This document shows positions 33,608 through 44,790 of a stretch of 64,000 bases of DNA, one piece after another. The notes below the pieces were generated by a model, which ran no database searches, was not told the DNA's origin, and saw nothing but the letters and a program-made list of their open reading frames with translations. A program made the position numbers and the translations under genes. The DNA is from Sarcomyxa edulis (lineage: Eukaryota > Basidiomycota > Agaricomycetes > Agaricales > Mycenaceae): assembly GCA_009761415.1 (NCBI GenBank), contig QUOL01000005.1, forward strand, positions 1,984,001-2,048,000, read 5' to 3'. Within the stretch, counting starts at the first letter, position 1; each line of letters starts with the position of its first letter.

Positions 33608-35114
33608 ATGATCATGCCTCCTCAACCCACCGTGACCCGGACCACCCTGCGTTTGCTTTCTCTTTCCAACCATATCGCTGTACGCCCTAGTTTTAGTGCA
33701 AAGCGACCGGCATTCTCTCCCAGCGCGTTATCAATGTCTACGAGCTCGAAATCGAGTTCACCGTCCCCGGGGCCCTCTTCACCAAATTCCACTGGCAATC
33801 AAGGTGTAGAATACAATTTCCCCATCTCTCCCATTCCGAAGAATTCGTTGGGGGAAGGGAAGTTTATACAGACGGCGGCGGCTCTTATTATTGGGTGCGT
33901 AGCTCGTGTCGTGTGATGAAGCACTAAACTAATTTCTGGAGCAGCGACGAGATTTTGAATGGAAAAACACTCGACAGGAACTCGAATTATTTCGCTCGGT
34001 ATTGCTTCGAGCAGGGTATTGAATTGTATGTGGTTTTTCTTGTCGGTTGATCGTGTTCTGCAGTGCTGACGACTTTAGGACTGACTAGAAAACGAATAGA
34101 GGTTATTGCGGATGATGAAGATGAAATGTAACGTTCACGTCTATGCGAATCTAAATCTGATCACCGGCCTGACCAATTGATGCTGTTAGCATCGAGGCGA
34201 GCAGACGGATGGTACGACAGTATGATTTTGTGATTACTTCCGGAGGGATAGGTCCCACCCATGACGGTACGTCCCCTTCTCTCATCTTGGATATTCCATA
34301 CTCAGTTATCTGACAGACATCACATACGCATCCCTTGCTAAATCCTTCAACCAGTCGCTGATACACCATTCTGAGACTCTAAGTCGTATGGCCGAAATGA
34401 ACAAACACCGTCCCTGGGTGGCGACCCAGAATGCAGATCAACGCACGGCGACGCATAGAATGGCTTTGTTCCCTGAAAGAGCCGAAGTTCTATTCATCGC
34501 GAAAGATATCTGGGTCGTGAGTCTCGTCACTGATCCTTTTTTGTATCGTATCTCAACTTCAGACACGTGCATGTGCATTGTAGCCCGTAGTCCGATTGGA
34601 AGGGAAACTATGCATATTCCCCGGTATTCCTTCGCTATTCCAGAAGATGCTCAACGGATTGACGCCGTTCCTACCCCTCCCACCGCGTAATCAACGACCG
34701 CATCGTATGCAAGTTTTTACATCGTACGTTTTCTTTTCTCGTATCGTCCCGTGACGTACTCTGACGAGAATGTTTGTGTTTCTTTCTGACAGACGTCCCG
34801 AATCGATGATAGCTCCGTACCTAACATCACTGCAAGCTCGATTGAAACCCCACGCTATCCAAGTAGGCTCGTACCCCGTCCTCGGACAAGGCGTGTATGT
34901 CTCGTTGATCGGGAGAGACCTTGGAAAGGTAAAAGAAGCGGCTCTGGAGGTCGAGGTGGAAGTTGGAGGGAAGATATTCAGCGAGGAAGAAGTGATACGG
35001 AAGAAAAGCGGTATACTGAGGAAGAGTAGTTTTGGGTCTGACACCACTGGCTCAGGCTCGGGGGGAGAAACTATAAATCGGACGGATGGTTCTTCGGTGA
35101 AGGTCGAGGTTTAG
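33608..35114 (+). CDS. MoaB/Mog (molybdopterin-binding fold) domain protein, CinA/Fpy1-like
   Basis: Seven exons: 33608-33894, 33945-34025, 34089-34127, 34190-34266, 34317-34516, 34584-34723, 34793-35114; 381 aa. A Ser-rich, possibly mitochondrial N-terminus (TLRLLSLSNHIAVRPSFSAK) precedes the MoCF fold: TAAALIIGDEILNGKTLDRN, FARYCFEQGIELKRIEVIAD, FVITSGGIGPTHDDITYASL, ALFPERAEVLFIAKDIWVPV, LCIFPGIPSLFQKML. SGGIGPTHDD is the conserved nucleotide/phosphate-binding motif of the family. Fungal stand-alone members resemble yeast Fpy1, reported as an FAD pyrophosphatase, so a role in flavin nucleotide turnover is more likely than molybdenum-cofactor synthesis. This functional reading is inference. 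The C-terminus is a low-complexity Ser/Gly tail. Confidence 0.85.
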
Positions 35115-35301
35115 AGTACCTCTTTACTGTACAGTATTTCTCGCGATACCATGTTTCTGTAGCACTTGTATATTTATATTTTCGGGTTTGGAATGGGACG
35201 CGCCACGAGTGATGCCACCGATCGGTCCCAAAGCGTCAAAGCACTTCTTTCTTCACTTTCACAACCGTAGAATCCAGATATCGATACGAAGACCGTATTC
35301 T

Positions 35302-35800
35302 ATGGTGCAGAAGACCCCTTATACTGCCTTTCATGGCTTAGATTCATGTATATAGGCGGATGCCACAGAAATCCCAGTCCTGTCAACGCCAGCATTTTCA
35401 CGAACCGCGTATTCGACGTCGCTCGCGATGGATGTCCAGAGCTCCCCTCGGCTGCCGTCGACACTGGGTTGTGAATTTTATCAAAGACAGAAGTCCTGAA
35501 AGAAAATCCATCTATCCGGACCCGATCCTCTTTTTTCCTTCACACATTGCAGTGGTACTGACGACGCTGAATACTTGTGATAGGAAACACTTCCTTCAGG
35601 ATAGACTGTGATGCTGGACGTGTCTCAATTACTCATTCACTGACGGTGACGGCCCAAGCGTGAACGATATTGGTCGGTTCAAGGTAGCCAGAACAATCTT
35701 CAAGGTTTACGAAAAAATCATGCAAGTCCTCATCGAACAAAGCACTCATTCGAGGCTTGGGACTCCAAATTCTGTTTTCAAGTAGCTCATACCTCTTTTG
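35302..35800 (+). pseudogene. Decayed ankyrin gene upstream of kinase B
   Basis: Base-level similarity to the intact ankyrin gene (26774-27400) runs across its length in the same order. The flank TCGATACGAA is shared just upstream. The ATG-GT start (35302) and the CCCCTTATACTGCC intron segment are followed by GCGGATGCCACAGAAATCCC. CGCGTATTCGACGTCGCTCG comes next, then GGCTGCCGTCGACACTGGGT followed at once by a stop, then GATAGGAAACACTTCCTTCA and GAGGCTTGGGACTCCAAATT. Frameshifts, deletions and a stop at the VDAG position break it. It points toward kinase B, as the intact copy points toward kinase A. Confidence 0.75.
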
Positions 35801-36120
35801 AGATGGATCCGTCGAGTACAAAAGAGGGAGATGTCGGTGTGAAAGTAGCCAAACCTCTTCGTAGGTCATATAAAAAACGATTAAAAAACGTGAGTAGCAA
35901 TGTATTTCTTTTGGGTATGGTCTACTGAAATGCGGATGACCAGGAATACTGCTGATAACCGCTTTGTACTCAGACTCCAAATTTATGTGTTTACTTTCGA
36001 CCAAGCATTGGTTCCCGGGGACTGGCTGGGTCCTGGCTTCTGAACGGTACCACGTCTTGAATGATACCGATACTCTCTCAAGTGATAGAACGACTGCTTT
36101 GAAAGGTAGGATAGTTGTTT
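35801..36120. other. Spacer between ankyrin relic and kinase B promoter
   Basis: No coding content of its own. A minus-strand open frame across 35633-36004 is the antisense shadow of the ankyrin relic. The same shadow frame occurs opposite the intact ankyrin gene. Confidence 0.5.
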
Positions 36121-36129
36121 CACCTGCTT

Positions 36130-36255
36130 AACGCGTGTGGTCCAGGAGCATGACGCCAATTTTTATTTGTCTGCTCAAGCACGATCACGTGCAGCAGCCC
36201 TTCCGTACTCCGATTGCCACACAATCTTGGACGTCCCAAACTTGAACTTGAACTT
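36130..36255 (+). promoter_or_regulatory. Conserved promoter block of kinase B
   Basis: ACGCGTGTGGTCCAGGAGCA (36131), ATGACGCCAATTTTT, TTTGTCTGC, CACGATCACGTGC (within AGCACGATCACGTGCAGC) with the E-box CACGTG at 36186-36191, ACTCCGATTGCCA, and CTTGGACGTCCCAAACTTG near 36230. The order and the distance to the ATG at 36382 match the other three kinases. Confidence 0.68.
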
Positions 36256-36381
36256 GTTCCACCTCTGGGACTTTTCTGCAATTTTCCCTTATATCCTCTC
36301 ATATCTACCCTCAACGCACATTTTTCTCTCTCATCCTCTAACCTTTTTCGTCTCTTCAATCTTCTACATATCTAAACTGCA

Positions 36382-38937
36382 ATGAGCCGTTGCAGATATG
36401 AAGATGTCAGCATTTTTGCCACAGACACACCTTGGCCTCAAGTACGGCCCGAAGCCAACACCCCTCAACCTTCACAGTCATATTGGCCCCCATCCTTCCT
36501 TCGTAGCACGAACTCCCCAAATAAATCAAGCCAATTCTCGCCAATCATCTGTCCTCCAATCGCGCGTCCCTTGGCACCTACACACAATGCACCCTCTCAA
36601 AATATCACGAATCTCAATCATGGTGGCTTATCGGCCTGGCACCATTCTGTCCAATCGATCGCACATCGTAACGACATAGTCTCGCATCAGGATTATCCCA
36701 TCGATGCCATGGTGGGCACTACGGCACTCCCACACAATCACAACAGCGCTCCCCAATATCCACCTGGTCTTGGATGGGAAACGAAACTCGCGCCTCGCAG
36801 TTTCTACAATGAATATATACCTAGAGATTCGGATAAAGGCTTCTACTCGAACTCCCTCATCGCTCGGTCTTTCAAGTATCGGCCTTCAGTGTCTCGCTTC
36901 GATCCTTTCAGGGATGAGGACACTGGAGTGGATGCGCGCGGATATCGTGTAGACACCAAGCCATACGACGACCTTGAACTCCCCAGCCTATCCTGGCTGC
37001 TCGATTCTCCAAGAGACTCGCCACCACTTTCCGAGTGCGACGCGCAAGGTCTTCCCAATATAAGTGCTACTTCAAACCAAGTTCGGAACCCGGTGTCTGC
37101 CTTCGCACATCTTTTCCCTCCCGTTCCATCGAACCATGCCAAGTCGCGTGTATTGAACGCCCTCAAAGCTCGAGCTCCCGATGTTCGTCTTTCATTCTCC
37201 CGTTTCAATCCATTTAGGGACGAAGATGCTTTTGTGGATGCTTGCGGATTCCAATCGTTTTCTTCACCTCAGGCCGATTTGAAAGTCTCACTCGTACCGT
37301 TCCAGCCTGACAACAACGATCCCGTACTCTCTGGCCTTGACTGGCCGCGGGGACCAGTCCATCTCGTCGAGTTGTCGAGCGAGTCTTCTGGATCTGAATC
37401 TTGTGAGACTTTTTCACCAGTTTCTGAATGCCCAAGTCGTCTCAGTGGATCGGACTTCGCTTCACCTCCCATCCAACACCCCGTATCTACTTGCGGCGCG
37501 CATGTCTCGTATAATGTTCCTTCAATCAAACTCCCTGGCCCATTTGTGGTCGTCAAGGAGCTGCAGGCTGGGTCATATGGTCAGGCTGTTGCTGTCTGTG
37601 AGTTGGGAGACACGACGCGACCGCGTCTCTTTTGCTTGAAGGTTTTCAGAAAGAGTATGGTGTTGTCATCCAAAACACATGGGGGTGTAAAGACGGAGCT
37701 ACAGGCGTATAGAAGACTAGCAGAGGCTCAGCCTCTCAAGGAATTCATCTTTTTGATGAAGATAGATGCTGCATTACAGGACGACAAACATATATATTTC
37801 GCTATGGTGAGTATCAAGTCCATCGCCTATAACACTTTTATCCATTCGCTCTCGCTACAGGACCTCATGCAATTCGACTTGGCCACAGTCATTTATTATC
37901 AAGAACACCGGGAGCAAGCGGATCGATGGCTAGCCCAAATCGTATGTTCCGTCCCAGGTTGTTCATTCACTCTAAGCCTCATCTCCCTCATTTTTTTTAG
38001 GCTACAGGAATCGCCGCTCTCCACGAAGTTGGCATCATTCATCGTGACATTAAACCAGAGAATGTGCTTATTGACTGGCAACACAACATTCGGCTCGTCG
38101 ACTTTGGCTTCTCGTACGTTCACGAGCGACGTGTTCCAATGTCGGCGTTGGGACCTTGTGCCTATGACTATGTCGGGACCGTAGGATTCGTTGCGCCTGA
38201 AGTGATAGACCACAAAGGAGGGGAGGCATATTCCAACGCGGTCGACTTCTGGTCCTTTGGGTGTCTGGTATTCGAGGCATTGAACTGCGATCCGAGCACA
38301 ACTTGTGTAGGTTTCTGTGTTTCGTCATCATAGAATCCCGATGCTAAGCGTCTTTTCTTCTAGCTCTTCGAGAAGCCTGAGACCCTAGACCTTTATAAGG
38401 AAGCTAACAGGGTTGATGGACATGGCCGTGGATTCCTGCATCAGTACGAAGGGCTCAGTGAAGAGGCTATAGACTTGCTTTCTGGAGTGAGCGCCCTTCC
38501 CCTCTCGTCATACACACTCAGGCTAACTAATAGTACTGCAGTTACTGGAACTGGACCCAGCCAAAAGATTTGGTATTGCCGAGATAAAATCTCACACATA
38601 CTTCGATTGTGCGAACGGGTACGTTGTCACCTTTGCTTTCCGTTTCGTCAGACTCAATACTTTGGGTATAACCCTCATTAGCTCAAACTATTTCCGAGGT
38701 ATCGAGGCCAAAGGTCAGTTTCTCATCCTTCCTTCTTGATTTGTCCACAATCTGATTGACCATCCTGATCTAGCGCGAAGACAGACAAGGCTCGAGATCG
38801 ACATAGATGTTGATTCAGCCCGATCCGACCTCCCTTCGCAGTTCGTATCAGTCATCGACGACCAGCAACATGCAGAGTTCGCCGGTTTTGACTGGATCAA
38901 CCCAACTGGCGTGTGGGGTGGTCACCCAAAATCTTAA
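36382..38937 (+). CDS. AGC-like serine/threonine kinase, paralog B
   Basis: Seven exons: 36382-37806, 37861-37941, 38001-38306, 38364-38486, 38542-38618, 38682-38713, 38774-38937; 735 aa. The N-terminus ([20 protein letters not shown]) is close to paralog A, and the disordered region runs to about 380. Kinase motifs: [78 protein letters not shown], then an AKRFGIAEIKSH lobe end. The tail reads RSDLPSQFVSVID and FAGFDWINPTGVWG, an FxxFDW hydrophobic motif with an acidic residue where other AGC kinases have a phosphosite. All canonical catalytic residues (Lys, Glu, HRD, DFG, APE) are present, so activity is likely. Substrate unknown. Confidence 0.9.
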
Positions 38938-39239
38938 ACTCAACCGTCCATCATTCCGACAGCAAAACTACATTCACTGTAGCCTTTGTCGATTGCGTTT
39001 TTTCGTATGTTTTGATGTTCTTGTGATGAAAGACTTCCTTCTGTACCTGTACTTGTATCAGTGTTTTCTGATGTTCCTTTGAATTTGGATGTTACTGTTT
39101 CTTTCTCTAAATAGATCTGATAAAATTGAGTTGGTTCGATGCCACCGATCGATTCGACTCAGACGCGCCCTTTGTCTTTTTGCTCGCAGAGTTCAAACGT
39201 ACTACTCCTCCTCCCCCCTAGGCCAGCTGCGACTACTCT
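38938..39239. other. 3' region of kinase B
   Basis: T-rich 3' flank (39000-39110), then the edge of the ankyrin relic belonging to kinase C. No gene recognised. Confidence 0.45.
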
Positions 39240-39590
39240 ACGTGTCGGATGTTCACGTCAACGTTCCATCAAAGCTTCTCCTAGCCGCCATCGACGCTGG
39301 GTAGACCATGACCGTCAATCTTGCTAATGGCAAACGTCTCTTTGTCTATCCCATCCTTTTTCGTCCTCCTTTTTTCTGCGTTTTCCATATCTTCGACTGG
39401 AAAATGATGCCAAATTATCACGACAGGAGACACTCTCCTCATGCTAATATTGATCGCTGGATATGCCTCGTTCATGCATTCACGAACGCGATGTCGATCC
39501 TCATCATCTTGAACAATCGGCCGAATGTAGCTGGCATAGCTTTGAAGCTCACGACCAAGGTGGCCTCGACAAGGTGGTACTGATACGGGG
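39240..39590 (+). pseudogene. Decayed ankyrin gene upstream of kinase C
   Basis: Fragments of the ankyrin gene survive in order. CTTCTCCTAGCCGCCATCGA (from 39272), then CGCTGGGTAGACC, correspond to the LLLAAVDAG segment with a stop just after it. CTTGCTAATGGCAAACG matches LTNDKG. After a stretch in the intron position, GAGACACTCTCCTCATGCTA (39427) matches NTLLMLA, and GAACGCGATGTCGATCC matches ERGADP. Stops and indels make it non-coding. More degraded than the copy at 35302. Confidence 0.65.
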
Positions 39591-39949
39591 CCTTAAAATT
39601 CCAAAGTCCATCCAAAGCATCCTATATGCTGAGAGGAAAGGCTGGGGTCGGGGTTGGGCCTACGCCACCAGTACAGATTACAAGAGGATGATAATCAGCG
39701 TGAAAGTGCTACACATCCCAGGATGTGAAGAAGAGAAGAGATGTCAGTCGCATTACATTTCTGTCCATATAGTCTACTCAAATTCTAACAGCCAGGAGTA
39801 TTACTGATGACTATGACCCTTGCTTTGTCCACCAATTTCAAATATGAATCAAGCATTGGCTTTCCTGGCTCCTGAATTCTAAATGGCAAAGCGGTTCTCA
39901 ACAAAGCGAATGACCCACGAATGATAGTGACTACTATCATAGTCATGGT
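39591..39949. other. Spacer before kinase C promoter
   Basis: No gene recognised. Probably includes unrecognisable 3' parts of the ankyrin relic. The CATCCCAGGATG palindrome at 39715 is the only notable local feature. Confidence 0.4.
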
Positions 39950-39952
39950 TTT

Positions 39953-40085
39953 TACGCGTGTGGTCCAGAATAATGACGCGAAATATGTTTTGTCTGCTAA
40001 AGCGACCCCCATTCACGACCACGTGCGGTAACCCAAACCATACTCCGATTTCCATCCAGCTTGGACGTCTCAAACTTGAACTTGA
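39953..40085 (+). promoter_or_regulatory. Conserved promoter block of kinase C
   Basis: TACGCGTGTGGTCCAG (39954), ATGACGCGAAATATG, TTTTGTCTGC, CACGACCACGTGC with the E-box CACGTG at 40020-40025, ACTCCGATTTCCA, and CTTGGACGTCTCAAACTTG near 40063, ahead of the start at 40212. Same order and spacing as in kinases A, B and D. Confidence 0.68.
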
Positions 40086-40211
40086 ATTTATCCCTCTGAA
40101 CTTATCCCTCTTCCTTCCTCAAATCTCTTCCATCATCTCTTACTTTCCCTCTCAATATCTTCCTTTTTCTTGACTTGCTTTATCTCTACGCATCTCCAAA
40201 CATTTCGAGCC

Positions 40212-42563
40212 ATGGACATCCACCAATTTTTGAACGTTGACATGTGCGGCACACCCATGTCTCTCAGGTCTCAAGCCTCCCAAACGCTCCCCGAGCACAA
40301 TACATCTGTACATCTCAATCATCCTATCTCGCAATCGCTTCTCAGAGGCAAGAACTCTTCAGAATCTCAAGGTCTATCCCAGCCACTTCCACTTTTGCCA
40401 CTTGTCTCACCCAAACTTTCACGTTCCACAGCATTATCAACTATTCCACCGTTCCACGATAACACGAATCGCGTTGAGAGTGTACCTTCCTTGTCTGAGC
40501 CCACTCGCCTTATCACCCATCATCGTGAAACTACCAGCAATTTGTCGATTTTTTCTCGCAGCAACCATATCATCAGATCGAAATCGGATATCATATCATC
40601 AAGTAACTACTCTTCCCGGTATACACCTCGCTCAAGAGTCAAGTCCGATCCGTCTCCTCGCCACGGATTCGACACCCCATATCGCGGAGATCCACACGAT
40701 CATCCAGGTTCATCCAATGCTCCTGGCTATGCCGCTAACTTGGTGATGCCCAGACAAAGGCGAAGTTCCACTTCAGTGTATCCACCTGGTCTCAGGCTCA
40801 AATCGCGTGTACTGAACTCCCTCGCTCAAGACTATCGTCCTTCGGTCTCCCAATCTGATCACATTTCCGGAGACGATGCTTCGGGCGCGGATGCGCACGC
40901 AATTTTGCCAGACTCTCAACCCCAAGCGGTCGATCTTGTTGATCCATACACTGTCCATGATTCCCTAACATGCGACGATCCTGAATGCATTGCTCTATGC
41001 TCGCCGTTGCAATCGATTCGTCTCGTCGGACCAACAAGCGAGTCTGTTGACTCCGACTGCGAACTCCCATTTTTTGCCAATGGCTCCGAGCATCCTTCGG
41101 CTCTTTTCCAAAATACTGTCTCTACTGCCGTACCTATCTCTTCTCCTGTGCCCCAAAACAAACTCCCTGGCCCATTTAGAGTCGTCAAGGAGCTGCAGAC
41201 CGGGGCATTCGGTCGGGCTGTAGCTGTTTCTGAGTCAAGAGACACGATGCAACCACGCTTGCTGTGCTTGAAGGTGTTTAAGAAGCAAACAATACTGGAG
41301 AAAGATCAACTTCGGGGTCTCAAGAGGGAATTTCAGGCGTACAGGCGATTGGAAGAGGTCGAGCCTCTCGAGGGATTCGCTTTTCTGATGAGATTGGATG
41401 CTGTGTTGCAGGACGAGTTGTATATTTTCTATGCTATGGTGCGTCCTCTGTGAATTTCCTCCATTGCTCTTATTCATTTGTTTTGTATACAGGGTCTCAT
41501 GCAGTTTGATTTGGCCTTGGCCATCGATGCTGAAGTACATATAGAGCACGCAGGCCGATGGCTTGCTCAAACTGTATGTTTCACTTCGCTCTAGGTGTTG
41601 GTTCGTATCTTCTGCAGTCTCATTTCTCATTGTTTCTTTCTAGGCTACAGGAATCGCCGCTCTGCATGCTTTGGGTATCATCCATCGTGACATCAAACCA
41701 GACAACCTGTTCATCGATTGCCAACTCAACATCCGAATCGGTGACTTTGGCGCAGCGTACACTCACGACCGGCCCGTGTCAGTGACGGATTTGGGAGAGT
41801 GCGTCGGTGGCTGGGTCGGAACGGAGGCATACTTGGCCCCTGAGATGCATTACGCTGGTCACGAGGCCTATTCTTGTGCAGTCGATTATTGGGCGCTCGG
41901 CTGTGTGGCGTTCGAGTTGTTGAATCGCAAGTGGAACGTGTATTATGTGAGTTTCTCGTCTTTCTCCCTGGGATTTTGGACGTTTATTGTCTTCCAGCTC
42001 TTTCAAGACCTCAATACTCTAGATGATTATGATAAGTTCGTCCAGAACATAGGTCCTGGATATTTTCGATCCGCCGGGATTAGTGAAGAGGCTGAAGATT
42101 TACTCTATGGAGTGAGCTCTCCCGTTCTAACAACACACATCATTAAGCTGACCGTCATTTTACAGCTTCTCGAATTTGAACCAGAAAACAGGTTCGGTAT
42201 TGCCGAGTTGCGCAGTCACACGTATTTCCAGCGTGAGGACGGGTACGTTATCTTCGTCTCTACTCAATGATTACATCAGGGCTAACATTTTCATCACCAT
42301 CGTTTAGGACAAATCATTTCTGGGATATCGAGGCTAAGGGTTAGTTCGTTGTTCCATCTTGATTCGTATGTCGACTGATCGTATGTCTTTGTCTAGCTCG
42401 GAACCGCCCACAATTCGGAATTGTGTACAACGTAGACGATGTCCCTCAGGATTCCGAACTCCCCTCGATGCTTGAACCGAAGATCCTCACCTCGAGTGAT
42501 ATCCCCACAGAGTTCGACGAATTCAACTGGATCAACCCCAGTGGCGCGTGGGGCTATCGCTAA
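40212..42563 (+). CDS. AGC-like serine/threonine kinase, paralog C
   Basis: Seven exons: 40212-41438, 41493-41573, 41644-41946, 41998-42111, 42166-42242, 42308-42339, 42397-42563; 666 aa. The disordered N-terminus (MDIHQFLNVDMCGTPMSLRS) has diverged from A and B and is shorter. Kinase motifs: LQTGAFGRAVAV, LLCLKVFKK, LKREFQAY, HRDIKPDNLFIDC, GDFGAAYTHDRPV, GTEAYLAPEM, CAVDYWALGCVAF. The tail is FDEFNWINPSGAWG. Exons 2, 5 and 6 (81, 77 and 32 nt) equal those of the paralogs. An upstream in-frame ATG at 40170 would add 14 residues, but it lies in the pyrimidine-rich leader; the start at 40212 sits at the position of the other family starts relative to the promoter block. Likely active; substrate unknown. 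Confidence 0.88.
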
Positions 42564-42993
42564 AAATCTTGCATCATTATGTTTAGTACTCAGATGGGAT
42601 ATCTAGAGCCGGTGTGATTGTTTTTTCTCTTGATGAACTGTCGCAATTGTGCAGCCGTCTGTACTCTTCCAGATCCAATTTTCAAAGGCGATTGCTGTTT
42701 TTCCAGATATATGTTCTTTTTTCTTTCCTTTTTCTGTGTTTCTGTTGATGTATATGAATTAAATTGCTATTAACCCTCTACCTCGCGTGTGTGATAGTCC
42801 TTGTATCTCAATCACATTTTTTGTACGCAAGACGCGTTCTGGGCTTGGTGTCACGCGTTCTGACGTCACGCGTTATTTATGCTCTATTTGTCAAGAGCCT
42901 CTATATGACGTCACCTTTTTGAACCCAAAATTATTCGACTTTACTTCTTCCAGCAACCACGACGTCCACCTGCCAGCCCAGTTTCTCTTCACA
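42564..42993. other. Intergenic region
   Basis: T-rich 3' flank of kinase C, then a segment with three CACGCGTT/ACGCGTT copies (42830-42875: GACGCGTTCT, CACGCGTTCT, CACGCGTTAT) and two TGACGTCAC sites (near 42861 and 42906). These may be control elements of the membrane-protein gene downstream. Confidence 0.45.
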
Positions 42994-44296
42994 ATGGAGG
43001 GTCTTCCCATAGACATGTCTCACCCTGCTGTGAGGGATTATCTTTCTCTCGTGAGGTCTGTATCTTAAACTCCTCTTGCGCTCACGTTCTTAATACATGA
43101 CATAAATAGACTACAGGTTTTGACTCCTTTATCGTTACTAATAAACATTGCAACCGTGGTTGTGTGCTCTACCGTCGTGGATCCAAGTATAGGTCAGTCT
43201 CATCTGTATATTCTCGGCAAAGTCGACTCAAATTTGTACTGATACAGGCGGTGTATCCAAATTATACCCCGCGTCGATATCACCGAAATCTGCCATCATT
43301 GCTCTATACGTTGCGGCAATATATGTTGGTCAGATTGGATACTGTGTACTGCTCGTCTTGGCCGGAAAGCCAGAGACTAAGGTAACGTCGTAACATTCAA
43401 ACACTACATCAACAGTACGTACTCAAGAAATTCTCAGAGAGCCTTGACGAAAGGTGTAGGCCTCACCCTTGTATTCGCGAATTGGGTGATGGCGGCTTGG
43501 GCTATTGCGTTCGTGAGTACATTCTATTCCTGCTTCGCTTGCTCTTCTCAATTCTTGTCCACAGGTATTCCAATGGTTCCTATTGGCAACGATTCTACAA
43601 GGCCTACTTGTGCTGCTACTCGTCTACTCCAATATGTCCCTTCTAATATACCACCCACCGACGTCTTCCAGACCATTCGACACAGCACTCATTCACGCAC
43701 CGATGCGTTTCTTCCTCATCCTCCCATTGTCTCTTCTATTCCCTTATTGCCTCTTGTACGTATATATAACATGTTCTCATCTTCTAATCAAAATCTTATT
43801 TGTCCCATCTCTTCACAAACAGCATTACTTTGGGTCTAACGTACCCTCCAGGGCCAACGACCGACTATGCCTTGAACCCATGGTCCGGATTCGGAGTCGT
43901 TCTGGGCACCAATCTTCTCGGACTAGCGGTCATTATCATTCGTCGCGATATCGTCTGGTGCGTCGCTGCCGTATGGATTGCTGTAAGTATCTGGGTAGCA
44001 AGGTCGAAGCCTATGCCCGTCTATGTAAGTCCCTTTTTCCCTCCGCATGCGATCAATATAATTTCGAAAATGGACTAATTCTGGTACGGCAGGCAACGGT
44101 CATCCTATTCACAGTGCTGCATCCCCTCGCACTTCTAGGCTCGTTTATATACTCTCGGTTCTATCACAACCGACGTATTGCGCTTCCTCCGGATCATGAG
44201 AACGTCCATGATGAGGAGTTTAGGGATGAAGATGAAGTGGGGCCTCAGGCTCAGAGAGGGCCTGGGGAAATTGATGTGGATGCTCTCTGGGGTTGA
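42994..44296 (+). CDS. Uncharacterised multi-pass membrane protein
   Basis: Seven exons: 42994-43055, 43110-43192, 43248-43381, 43438-43512, 43565-43755, 43823-44024, 44093-44296; 316 aa. After a 20-residue N-terminus (MEGLPIDMSHPAVRDYLSLV) come about eight hydrophobic spans, for example LTPLSLLINIATVVVC, AIIALYVAAIYVGQIGYCVL, LVFANWVMAAWAIAF and LLATILQGLLVLLLVYSNMS. A conserved-looking loop YPPGPTTDYALNPWSGFG precedes the sixth span. The C-terminus is acidic and cytosolic-looking, ending DVDALWG. I do not recognise the family. The loop and regular exon phases argue that it is a conserved fungal membrane protein rather than a random frame. A second donor-like site (GTAAGT at 43983) was not used, because skipping it keeps a complete span. 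Confidence 0.7.
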
Positions 44297-44790
44297 TGAC
44301 GACTCTCGAAATCTTGATATGACGCTTGATCGCTAGTTCGCTAGCGTATTGAGACTCTAGGATTTCTTGGATTCGCGTGCGCGCGTGTGGCGAGGGTTGG
44401 CATGTGAGGATTGGACTTGGAACTTTGCCTTTGTACGATGAACAATAAGTACTATACATACCCACCCTATAGCTCTAAATTAGTGATACTAGTCTTGTGT
44501 TCAAATTTGCATTGCATATCGTCATAACAGCTTGAGGGCGGTCGGATGGATGTGTTATATACGGTAGAAAACGAATACCACTGTTCCAGACGAACGCGAA
44601 CCCAGGGCAGCAGCAATTCGAGATTTATATACAGAAACGCAGGTGCAGAAACCCAACATCTGGAAGAACACCAGAAAGCACCTATACAACTACAGAAAGT
44701 ACACAAACAACAACAGCAACACCGGTATATCACAAGAACAGTAAAATCTACAAGAAAAATACAATTGAGAAAGTGGTCGAGCGTAACAGC
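44297..44790. other. Convergent 3' region between membrane protein and kinase D
   Basis: 3' flanks. Contains a CAACAACAGCAACACC run near 44708. The plus-strand frame 44546-44962 is partly the antisense shadow of the last exon of kinase D. No separate gene. Confidence 0.5.

Noticed and set aside
35633..36004. 123-aa minus-strand ORF upstream of kinase B
   Set aside because: It is antisense to the ankyrin relic; the same antisense frame exists opposite the intact ankyrin gene (IGSPKPRIS... versus IWSPKPRMS...).
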